DNA of 64,000 nucleotides. It comes from Afipia felis ATCC 53690. Lineage in GTDB: Bacteria; Pseudomonadota; Alphaproteobacteria; Rhizobiales; Xanthobacteraceae. Numbering within the stretch: the first letter of the stretch is position 1; every line of letters starts with the position of its first letter. Of this stretch, positions 9,288 to 15,980 are shown piece by piece. The stretch is taken from the NCBI RefSeq assembly GCF_000314735.2, contig NZ_KB375270.1, positions 3,038,001 through 3,102,000 of the forward strand. Reading direction: 5' to 3'. The notes under the pieces are model-generated. The model made no database searches. It was not told where the DNA came from and saw only the letters and a program-made list of their open reading frames with translations. The translations under genes and the position numbers were made by a program.

Positions 9288-9350
9288 GACAGACGACTTC
9301 GAGCGTCGTCATCTGCCGTTATTCCACGGCGGCCACTGGAGCAGAGCATC

Positions 9351-9872
9351 ATGTTGGTCAAAATCAGCGCGGCGCTAGCCGCTATTTGCCTTTTGGGTGC
9401 GCCGGCTTTCGCGCAAGGCACGAAGCTTACCGATCCGCAGATCGCCCATATCGCCTACACCGCGGGTGTCATCGACATCGCCGCCGCCAAGCAGGCGCTG
9501 TCGAAATCGAAGAACAAGGGAGTCATCGCCTTCGCCAACGACATGGTTCGCGACCATGAGGCGGTCAACAAGCAGGCACTCGATCTCGTCAACAAGCTTA
9601 AGGTCACGCCGGAAGACAACGACACCAGCCGTGCGCTCGCCAAGCAGGCAGCGGACAAGCAGGCCGAACTCGCAAAGCTGAGTGGAACTGCTTACGACAA
9701 GGCGTACGTCGCCAATGAAGTCGCTTTTCATAAAGCGGTCGATGGTGCGCTTGCCAAACAGCTGATCCCCTCATCGAGCAATGCCGAATTGAAAAGTCTT
9801 CTGGAAACGGGCCTCAAAATCTTCGAGGGCCACCTGCAGCATGCTGAGCACACGCTCGCTGATTTGAAATAA
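9351..9872 (+). CDS. DUF4142 family exported protein
   Basis: A 173-residue protein with a classical signal peptide (hydrophobic AALAAICLLGAPAFAQG, cleavage after AFA). It is then all-helical with repeated charged segments such as FANDMVRDHEAVNKQALDLV and a C-terminal EGHLQHAEHTL. This matches the ferritin-like four-helix DUF4142 family of periplasmic proteins, whose function is unestablished and which often accompany stress sigma factors. It has its own candidate ECF promoter. The cupredoxin gene follows 26 bp later. Confidence 0.88.
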   Translation: MLVKISAALAAICLLGAPAFAQGTKLTDPQIAHIAYTAGVIDIAAAKQALSKSKNKGVIAFANDMVRDHEAVNKQALDLVNKLKVTPEDNDTSRALAKQAADKQAELAKLSGTAYDKAYVANEVAFHKAVDGALAKQLIPSSSNAELKSLLETGLKIFEGHLQHAEHTLADLK

Positions 9873-9898
9873 GCGCAACGGTCGAAAGGGGAGACAGC

Positions 9899-10216
9899 AT
9901 GCTGTCGAGACACTACTGGTTCGCCCCTATGATTGTCGCGACCATGCTTGGCAGCGCTCCGGTGCATGCCGAGACGGTGCGCGTGACTATCAACAAGCTG
10001 GTGTTTTCACCGGCGGTGGTGAAGGCCAAGGTTGGCGACACCATCGAATGGGTCAACAACGACATCCTCGCCCACACCGCGACGGTAAAGGGCGATTGGG
10101 ACGTCGTGATCCCGCCGAAGAAGTCGGCGACGCTGGTGATCAAGAAAGCGGGAGGGGTCGAATATTACTGTCGCTTTCATCCCAACATGAAAGCACGGAT
10201 CGACGTCACGAACTGA
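9899..10216 (+). CDS. Small periplasmic cupredoxin (amicyanin/plastocyanin-like)
   Basis: A 105-residue protein with a signal peptide ending near HAETVRV and a single cupredoxin domain. Type-1 copper ligands are visible as His in NNDILAHTAT and as Cys, His and Met in YYCRFHPNMKARIDV. The size and spacing resemble amicyanin or pseudoazurin-like electron carriers. GGGGAG lies 5-10 nt before the start. It likely shares a transcript with the DUF4142 gene. The redox partner is unknown; the Rieske reductase nearby is cytosolic-looking and so an unlikely direct partner. Confidence 0.9.
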   Translation: MLSRHYWFAPMIVATMLGSAPVHAETVRVTINKLVFSPAVVKAKVGDTIEWVNNDILAHTATVKGDWDVVIPPKKSATLVIKKAGGVEYYCRFHPNMKARIDVTN

Positions 10217-10222
10217 CGCCGA

Positions 10223-10696
10223 TCAGGAAACGGAAGATTCGACCCGCTTGAAGCGGGCGCCCTTGGCCAGCATCACGCCGTTGGCGCCCGCGATCCCGAG
10301 TTCGAGGCTTTCGGCGATGCGCCGCGCGCGCTCCATGAAATGCTCGGCCGCGTTCGGCGTGCAGAGATCGTTCACGGTCGCTTCGAACAATTGTAGCCAG
10401 CGGTCGAAATGCTGCGCGTCCACCGGCAGCGGCAGATGCTTGCGCATCGGCTGGCCGTGATATTCCCCGCTCATCAGCGCGACCGAGGACCAGAACGCCT
10501 TCATCTGCCGCAGGTGAGGTCCCCAATCGGCAATGCGCGTGTTGAAGATTGGCCCGATCAGTTCATCGTCGCGGACGCGTGTGTAGAATTCATCGACGAC
10601 GCGCGCGATCAGTTCCTCGTCGATCCCTGTTTCGGCGCGGATCGCGTTGGTAATCTGGGCGCGTCGTTCGGCCGCTGCCATGGCAGATTCGGACAT
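10223..10696 (-). CDS. Group III truncated haemoglobin
   Basis: A 157-residue globin of the TrHb3 class: GIDEELIARVVDEFYTRVRDDELIGPIF near the start, then WGPHLRQMKAFWSSVALMSGEYHGQPM and the proximal-His segment KHLPLPVDAQHFDRWLQLF. Group III lacks the glycine motifs of groups I and II, as here. Such proteins bind O2/NO and are linked to microaerobic or nitrosative stress, without a settled role. It is convergent with the cupredoxin gene, only 6 bp apart. Confidence 0.92.
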   Translation of the reverse strand: MSESAMAAAERRAQITNAIRAETGIDEELIARVVDEFYTRVRDDELIGPIFNTRIADWGPHLRQMKAFWSSVALMSGEYHGQPMRKHLPLPVDAQHFDRWLQLFEATVNDLCTPNAAEHFMERARRIAESLELGIAGANGVMLAKGARFKRVESSVS

Positions 10697-10747
10697 GGTC
10701 CACCTTCAATCTAATGATGCATCCTATATGCATCTTTCTGTGGAAAA

Positions 10748-11221
10748 TCAACCCACTGGCCCCGGTTCCGCCGTCAGCAAGGCGATGTCGGCGCCAACGC
10801 GCAGGTCGTCTTCCGCCCCTAGCGTGTGCTTGCGGATATGGCCCGTCTGGTCGATCAGCACGAGGCTCGGTGTTCCAGTCATGCCATAGGCCGCCATGGT
10901 CTGCGGGATCGGCGTGCCTTCGCTTGGCTGATCCACCGCGACCGGGAAATCGATCCGGTATTCATGCAGGAACGCCTCCAGCGCGACCGGCGTCATGGCG
11001 GCGTGATGCTCGAACACAGTATGAAGCCCGATCACGGCAACCTTGTCTGGAGAGAAGATGCTGGCAATGCGTTGGGCTTGCGGAATCCCGGCCTGAACGC
11101 AACCCGGACACAACATCTGAAACGCGTGCAGCACGACGACCCGGCCGCGCAGTTCCTTCAGCGTCAGCGGCGCGGCGACGTTGAACCATTGCGTGACTGC
11201 AAGCTCGGGAGCGAGGGTCAT
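10748..11221 (-). CDS. Thioredoxin/peroxiredoxin-like protein of the sulfide operon
   Basis: A 157-residue protein with a thioredoxin fold: LKELRGRVVVLHAFQMLCPGCVQ carries the redox CPGC motif, and a later GTPSLVLIDQ supplies the cis-proline. No signal peptide is evident, so it is cytoplasmic. An open frame continues upstream but reads through the neighbouring membrane-protein gene in another frame, so the start at 11221 is chosen. It is the last gene of the blh-bigR-YeeE-YeeE run, 59 bp downstream. It may handle persulfide or oxidised thiols; this is inference from context. Confidence 0.8.
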   Translation of the reverse strand: MTLAPELAVTQWFNVAAPLTLKELRGRVVVLHAFQMLCPGCVQAGIPQAQRIASIFSPDKVAVIGLHTVFEHHAAMTPVALEAFLHEYRIDFPVAVDQPSEGTPIPQTMAAYGMTGTPSLVLIDQTGHIRKHTLGAEDDLRVGADIALLTAEPGPVG

Positions 11222-11280
11222 GGCGACATTCTCATCGATCGCCGAACATAACGCCGAACGCCGGGTCTGGCCACTCTCGG

Positions 11281-11709
11281 TTATTTTCTGGTCAGCACGT
11301 GGTCGTACAGCATCATGCCTGCAGCCATCGCTGCGGCGAAGATGAAGGAGGGCACAAGGCCGATCGATAGCGCCGCGACGGCAGGGCCGGGACATAGTCC
11401 GCCAAGTCCCCAACCCACGCCAAAAATGGCGGAGCCGAGAACAAGCGGCCGGTCGATGACCGTACGCGTTGGCAGATGAAACTGTTCGTCGAGCGCGGGC
11501 CGCGCCATGCGGCGCTGGATCGCGACGCCGGGAAGTGCGACCAGCAGCGCGCCTCCGAGCACGAAGGCGAGACTCGGATCCCAATGACCGCTTGCGACAT
11601 CGAGAAAGCCGATCACGCGCGCCGGATCGACCATGCCCGACAGCGACAATCCGAAACCGAAGATCGCGCCTGCGGCGAGTGAAACGAGAAGACGAAGCAA
11701 GGCACTCAT
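11281..11709 (-). CDS. YeeE/YedE (DUF6691)-type membrane protein, second copy
   Basis: A 142-residue membrane protein with about four helices and the family motifs GFGLSLSGMVDPARVIGFLD and GVGWGLGGLCPGPA; the conserved Cys in LCPGP matches YeeE/YedE sulfur-transport proteins such as TsuA. It overlaps the preceding half by ATGA (11706-11709). The two short proteins together equal one full-length transporter, so they probably form a heterodimer. Association with BigR/Blh suggests movement of a reduced sulfur compound. Confidence 0.88.
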   Translation of the reverse strand: MSALLRLLVSLAAGAIFGFGLSLSGMVDPARVIGFLDVASGHWDPSLAFVLGGALLVALPGVAIQRRMARPALDEQFHLPTRTVIDRPLVLGSAIFGVGWGLGGLCPGPAVAALSIGLVPSFIFAAAMAAGMMLYDHVLTRK

Positions 11710-12113
11710 CGCCATGCACCCATAACGGTGGCGACGACGACACCCGTCGCCAGAAAAATGCATGTCGCCACGAGTGAGCGCTTCGAGAACCGCGCGAGAC
11801 CGAGGATGCCATGACCCGACGTGCAGCCAGATCCCATCCGTGTGCCGATGCCGACGAGGAGACCTGCAACTACCAGAACCGGAGTGGATGCGACGATGGC
11901 CACCGGTGGCAGATGTCCGGTCGCGGCCGCATACAGCCACGGCCCGAGCAGAAGTCCCGCGAGGAAGGCGGCGTTGAGTCCGATCTGCTGGCCGTCAAGC
12001 AAGCGGCCGACGATGCCGCTGATGCCGGCGATCCTGCCGTTGACGATGAGCAACAGCATGGCGGACAGGCCGATCAGCATGCCGCCGGCGAGCGATGGCC
12101 AATAGGAGATCAT
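11706..12113 (-). CDS. YeeE/YedE-type membrane protein, first copy
   Basis: A 135-residue protein with about four hydrophobic helices, GGMLIGLSAMLLLIVNGRIAG and the cysteine motif GTRMGSGCTSGHGI characteristic of the YeeE/YedE family. The start ATGATC at 12113 overlaps the bigR stop by 4 bp, indicating translational coupling. It pairs with the downstream half-size protein. In BigR operons described from Xylella and Agrobacterium, similar membrane proteins accompany the sulfide-detoxifying dioxygenase. Confidence 0.88.
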   Translation of the reverse strand: MISYWPSLAGGMLIGLSAMLLLIVNGRIAGISGIVGRLLDGQQIGLNAAFLAGLLLGPWLYAAATGHLPPVAIVASTPVLVVAGLLVGIGTRMGSGCTSGHGILGLARFSKRSLVATCIFLATGVVVATVMGAWR

Positions 12114-12454
12114 CGCCGCTTTCCTTTCCGGCAGTAGATTGCGTGCAGGGCTTCGATCAGTTGCGCGGCTTTGGCCTCCGTCAGCCGATAGAAAATCTGC
12201 TTGGCTTCGCGACGCGTCTTCACCACGCCCGCATCGCGCAGGATGCCGAGCTGCTGCGACAGGCTCGGCTGATGAATGCCGAGCCGCTCCTCGAGCGCGC
12301 CGACGGAAAATTCGCCTTCGGCGAGCGCGCAAGCGAGCGCGAGCCGCCCGGGATGAGCAAGGGTTTTCAGAAGCGTCGCGGCTTCATTCGCATTGGCCAC
12401 CATATCCATCGCGCGCGGAAAAGCCCGCGCCGCTGCACCTGGATGCCTCACCAT
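12110..12454 (-). CDS. bigR: BigR-like ArsR family repressor
   Basis: A 114-residue ArsR-fold regulator: LLKTLAHPGRLALACALAEG, winged-helix region LEERLGIHQPSLSQQLGILR and the C-terminal IFYRLTEAKAAQLIEAL. It keeps both cysteines (ACAL in the second helix and IYCRK near the end) that in BigR form the sulfide-responsive disulfide. It overlaps blh upstream by 7 bp and the YeeE gene downstream by 4 bp. An alternative start at 12409 would remove 15 N-terminal residues. Probably represses the operon through the palindrome at 13765-13790. Confidence 0.9.
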   Translation of the reverse strand: MVRHPGAAARAFPRAMDMVANANEAATLLKTLAHPGRLALACALAEGEFSVGALEERLGIHQPSLSQQLGILRDAGVVKTRREAKQIFYRLTEAKAAQLIEALHAIYCRKGKRR

Positions 12455-13740
12455 GCCGCGCCCTCCAGCGCATCGAGTGGAAATTTGAGATAGCGTTTGC
12501 CGTTGGCTTCCGGCTCCGGCAGACGTCCGCCGCGAATATTGACCTGCAGAGCGTGCAGGATGAGCTTGGGCATCGGCAGTGTCTTGTCGCGCGCTTCGCG
12601 CAGACGAATGAAAGCAGACTCGTCGATGTCGGTGATGTGAGGGTTGCTGCGCTTCTGCTCGCCGACCGTGCTTTCCCAGCGGGCGTGGCGTCCGTGAGGC
12701 CGGTAATCGTGGCCGGTGAATAGACGCGTGTCGTCGGGCAGCGCCAGAATCCGCTGGATCGAAGTCCACAAGGTCTGCGCGCTACCGCCGGGAAAATCGG
12801 CGCGGGCCGTGCCGGAATCCGGCATGAACAGCGTGTCGTGCACGAAGGCGGCGTCGCCGATCACATAGGTGATCGAGGCTAACGTATGACCCGGCGAAAA
12901 CAGAATGCGCCCTTCGAGCGTGCCGATGCGGAATGTGTCGCCATGGTTGAACAGCCGGTCCCATTGCGAGCCGTCGGTCTGCAGAGCGGGCCAGTTGTAG
13001 ATGGCCTTCCAGAGCTTCTGCACGTCGGTGACATGCGCGCCGATCGCGGTCGGCGCGCCGGTTTTGCTCTTGAGATAATGCGCGGCGGAGAAGTGATCAG
13101 CGTGGGGATGCGTGTCGAGAATCCATTCGACGGAAAGGCCTTCGCTCTCGATATAGGCGAGCAGGGCATCGGCATTGGTCGTGCTGGTCGCGCCGGATTT
13201 TTCGTCGAAATCGTAGACGGGATCGATGATGGCGCAGCGTTTGGTGGCAAGGTCGGAGACAACATATTGGATGCTGCCGGTGCGCGCGTCGTAAAAGCCC
13301 TTCACCGCCGGTTTGTAGGCAGCGTCGCGTGCAAGCCAGCGCTCCGCGCCGGCGAGATCGAAGCCGCGCGTTTTCCCGAAAGCCTCGACGTCCTCACGCC
13401 GCATTCGCCCGTCGAGAACCTCGCCGAGAACATAGAGCGTCATCACGCGCGTGCCGCCCTTGCAATGAGCGTAAACCGGGCCGTCAGCCGCATTCACCGC
13501 CTGCTGAAACGCACGAATATCCGCTTCTGTGATCGTTGAGCCTGTGACCGGCACGAATGCGTAGCCGAGATTGGCGTTGGCCGCAGCGTCCCGCTCAGTG
13601 TCGTTGCCTGGCTGATGAGGCTCCTCGCCGTCCGGGCGAAGATTGATCAGGGCGGCATAGTCCTTCGCAAGATCGGAGATCGCGCCGATCTCCGGTTGGC
13701 TCGCGACCGTCAGGCGGTCGGTGATCTTGACGGCGCTCAT
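12448..13740 (-). CDS. blh: Blh-type bifunctional sulfur transferase/persulfide dioxygenase
   Basis: A 430-residue fusion. Residues 1-110 are a DUF442 phosphatase/rhodanese-like domain with the active loop AHCKGGTR. The rest is a metallo-beta-lactamase fold of the ETHE1 class, with the metal motif THPHADHFSAAHYLK, then FSPGHTLAS and FTGHDY. This architecture is the Blh protein that oxidises glutathione persulfide to sulfite in sulfide detoxification. It is the first gene of the operon and starts 25 bp from the candidate BigR operator, so it is probably induced by sulfide. Confidence 0.93.
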   Translation of the reverse strand: MSAVKITDRLTVASQPEIGAISDLAKDYAALINLRPDGEEPHQPGNDTERDAAANANLGYAFVPVTGSTITEADIRAFQQAVNAADGPVYAHCKGGTRVMTLYVLGEVLDGRMRREDVEAFGKTRGFDLAGAERWLARDAAYKPAVKGFYDARTGSIQYVVSDLATKRCAIIDPVYDFDEKSGATSTTNADALLAYIESEGLSVEWILDTHPHADHFSAAHYLKSKTGAPTAIGAHVTDVQKLWKAIYNWPALQTDGSQWDRLFNHGDTFRIGTLEGRILFSPGHTLASITYVIGDAAFVHDTLFMPDSGTARADFPGGSAQTLWTSIQRILALPDDTRLFTGHDYRPHGRHARWESTVGEQKRSNPHITDIDESAFIRLREARDKTLPMPKLILHALQVNIRGGRLPEPEANGKRYLKFPLDALEGAAW

Positions 13741-13764
13741 GGGACCTCGCGAGGTTCATCAATA

Positions 13765-13790
13765 TACAATATACTAAACTATATATTGTA
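13765..13790 (-). promoter_or_regulatory. BigR operator palindrome
   Basis: TACAATATA and TATATTGTA form perfect 9-bp arms around an 8-nt spacer, just upstream of blh. The AT-rich palindrome stands out in GC-rich DNA and resembles the AT-rich BigR boxes described upstream of bigR/blh operons. Confidence 0.75.
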
Positions 13791-13984
13791 AGGATGTGTG
13801 ACGGCAAGGCCCGATGCCATCATTCCGGCGGGTGGGGCGTTTCGTCTCGCGCGGAAGGTGCCTTATTTTGCCCGCACATTCTGCGCGTCGGAAAAGGTGC
13901 CGCCGCTTGCTCTGGGAAGTAGGAACAGATGGCCACGGAAATATTATTTCCGGCCGGAAATTCTTGCTAAATCATTGATTTAAC
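13791..13984. other. Intergenic stretch left of the attachment site
   Basis: Between the BigR operator and the tRNA fragment I see no gene. It becomes AT-richer towards 13,980 (an AATATTATTTCCGGCCGGAA-like segment), which probably marks the remaining chromosomal flank. Confidence 0.5.
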
Positions 13985-14029
13985 TGGCGCACCCGACACG
14001 ATTCGAACGTGTGACCTTTGCCTTCGGAG
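13985..14029 (-). tRNA. 3' fragment of tRNA-Arg(CCG): island attachment site
   Basis: Read on the minus strand, this gives the anticodon loop with CCG, the 3' half of the anticodon stem, the variable loop, a full T arm (ACACG TTCGAAT CGTGT), the acceptor 3' strand CGGGTGC, discriminator G and encoded CCA. No matching 5' half (a GCACCCG acceptor strand and D arm) exists at higher coordinates; similarity stops in the anticodon loop. This is the usual footprint of a tyrosine integrase crossing over in a tRNA gene. The integrase gene begins 180 bp away. The intact tRNA is expected at the far end of the island. Confidence 0.85.
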
Positions 14030-14209
14030 CAATTTAACCTGCCCTTCGACGCTTTTCGATGGGTTTCGCTCCGATGCGCTATGTTACTGTAATAACTAAG
14101 CAAATTGAAAAACCGGCTCGTCCGGCGTACTCTCGGACACGCTCCGACTCGCGTCCGGCTGCTTACGTGGTGCTTACGCGAGAAGGGGAGTTTGGACGGG
14201 AGAATTCCC

Positions 14210-15565
14210 ATGGCTAAGCTCACAAAGCGCCTCGTCGACGCTGCCGAGTCCCGCGAGAAAGACTACGTCATCTGGGATGACGAGCTACCAGGTTTCGGGC
14301 TCCGCGTCTTCGCTTCTGGCAAGCGCAGCTATGTCCTTCAATACCGGGCATTGGGTCGCTCGCGCCGCTACACCATCGGTTTGCATGGCGTCTGGACTGC
14401 CGAGAGTGCGCGACAGGAGGCGAAGGTTCAGTTGGGCCGTGTTGCCCAGGGCGACAACCCTGCCGAGGAACGCCAACTCGATCACAAGGCGATCACGGTC
14501 AAGGAGCTCTGCACGCTTTACGTCAACGACCTGAACGCAGGCCTTATCCTTGGGAAAGGCGGGCGGCCCAAGAAGCCGACAACCATCGTTACGGATACCG
14601 GACGCATCGAGAGGCACATCATCCCGCTCCTGGGTACGCGCCGCGTGAAGGACCTGACCAAGGCCGACATCAACAAGGTCCTGAAGGACATCATGGCCGG
14701 CAAGACGCGAGTGTCTGTCAAGACAAAGAAGCTGCGTGGCAAGGCCATCGTCCGTGGCGGCGCCGGAACGGCGACACGCACGGTCGGGCTCCTTGGGGGC
14801 ATTCTCACCTACGCCGTCGAGGCCGGTATCATAGCGATCAATCCTGCCCATGGCCTGCGAAAGCCGAAGGACAACGTCCGCACCCGCCGGCTCACCGAAG
14901 CGGAATACCGGACGCTGGGCGAGATGCTGCGCACAGCCGAGAAGGAGGAGAAGTACGCGACGACGGTGGAGATCATTCGTCAGATCGCACTGACCGGCTG
15001 CCGCCGCAGCGAGATGATCGGGCTGATGTGGACCGAAGCGGATACCGATCGAAGCTGCCTACGGCTGGTCGACAGCAAGGAGGGAACGTCGGTCCGTCCT
15101 ATCGGCTTGCCCGTTGTCGAGTTCCTCGAGGCACGTCGGGAGACAGCCTCCGGTTCATATGTCTTCCCCGGCTATGGCGACGACAATGCGTTCGGCAGTT
15201 TTCCGAACCATTGGGAGCAGGTCTTCAAGGGCTCGCCGCTCTCGGATGTCACGCCCCACGTCTTGCGACATAGTTTTGCGAGCATCGGCAACGATCTCGG
15301 CTTCACCGAGGTGACGATCGCGGCGCTGGTCGGCCACGCCAAAGGTTCCGTCACCAGCAAATACATCCACACGCTCGACACGGCCCTCATCATGGCTGCG
15401 GACACGATCGCTGGCTACATTGAGGGCCTGCTCGACGGGAAGGAATTCAAACAGACCGCATACGCGCTCGATCGCGATTCGCGAAAGGCCGCGCTTACGC
15501 GGTTCCTACAAAAGGCCGCCGGCGAGGAGATTACAGTTGCGGAAGGTGAGCGGCTTGCTGCCTAG
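14210..15565 (+). CDS. P4-type tyrosine integrase of the island
   Basis: A 451-residue integrase with the N-terminal DUF4102-like module (KRLVDAAESREKDYVIWDDE, FGLRVFASGKRSYVLQYR), a SAM-like core-binding domain and a catalytic domain. Catalytic residues are visible: Arg in TGCRRSEMIGL, His and Arg in HVLRHSF, His in LVGHAKGS and the tyrosine in SKYIHT. The start at 14210 follows GGGAG and gives the expected N-terminus; an upstream start at 14105 would extend into the att region. It likely catalyses integration into and excision from tRNA-Arg(CCG). No excisionase is seen beside it. Confidence 0.93.
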   Translation: MAKLTKRLVDAAESREKDYVIWDDELPGFGLRVFASGKRSYVLQYRALGRSRRYTIGLHGVWTAESARQEAKVQLGRVAQGDNPAEERQLDHKAITVKELCTLYVNDLNAGLILGKGGRPKKPTTIVTDTGRIERHIIPLLGTRRVKDLTKADINKVLKDIMAGKTRVSVKTKKLRGKAIVRGGAGTATRTVGLLGGILTYAVEAGIIAINPAHGLRKPKDNVRTRRLTEAEYRTLGEMLRTAEKEEKYATTVEIIRQIALTGCRRSEMIGLMWTEADTDRSCLRLVDSKEGTSVRPIGLPVVEFLEARRETASGSYVFPGYGDDNAFGSFPNHWEQVFKGSPLSDVTPHVLRHSFASIGNDLGFTEVTIAALVGHAKGSVTSKYIHTLDTALIMAADTIAGYIEGLLDGKEFKQTAYALDRDSRKAALTRFLQKAAGEEITVAEGERLAA

Positions 15566-15677
15566 TTGCGCAGCGCACTGAAGAGCTGACCATATTGATC
15601 CGCGGGACACATCCTATGCAGGCTTGTCGAGTGTCGATTATCACTATACGGTTGCCCGCTCAGGCAAACGCCAATCG

Positions 15678-15980
15678 ATGGGGCCGATGCATCCAGGATC
15701 AGTGGTTCGGCAGGAATGCCTTGATAGGCACGGGCTCAGCGTAACCGACGCCGCGCGCGTCCTTGGCGTTGGTCGCCAGACCCTGAGCAACCTGCTCAAC
15801 GCGCGTTCCGGCATCTCGCCTGAAATGGCCATCCGGTTAGAGAAGGCGTTCGGGACACCGGCCCGGGAGTGGCTGATGCGGCAGCTCGAGCACGAGTTGG
15901 CCGAGGCGATTCACAAGGCCGACAGCATAGAGGTGCAGCCCTTTCCTGGCACCCCGGACGAGATGCGGGGACGCTCATGA
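15678..15980 (+). CDS. HigA-like XRE regulator heading the defence operon
   Basis: A protein of about 100 residues with the HigA/VapI layout: MHPGSVVRQECLDRHGLS, then helix-turn-helix DAARVLGVGRQTLSNLLN and SPEMAIRLEKAFGTPAREWL. A TTG start at 15624 would add 18 residues. No HigB toxin gene is next to it; only about 110 bp separate it from the integrase. Its stop overlaps the methyltransferase start as ATGA, so it is translationally coupled to the defence genes and is more likely their control protein than half of a toxin-antitoxin pair. Confidence 0.82.
   Translation: MGPMHPGSVVRQECLDRHGLSVTDAARVLGVGRQTLSNLLNARSGISPEMAIRLEKAFGTPAREWLMRQLEHELAEAIHKADSIEVQPFPGTPDEMRGRS

Noticed and set aside
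7009..9312. 767-codon open frame antisense to folE and the Rieske/FAD gene
   Set aside because: It mirrors codon structure of two well-supported genes in high-GC DNA; its translation is Arg/His/Asp-rich and has no domain.
15566..15677. Missing HigB toxin gene upstream of the HigA-like regulator
   Set aside because: The gap of about 110 bp is too short for HigB and no partial match is seen on either strand.
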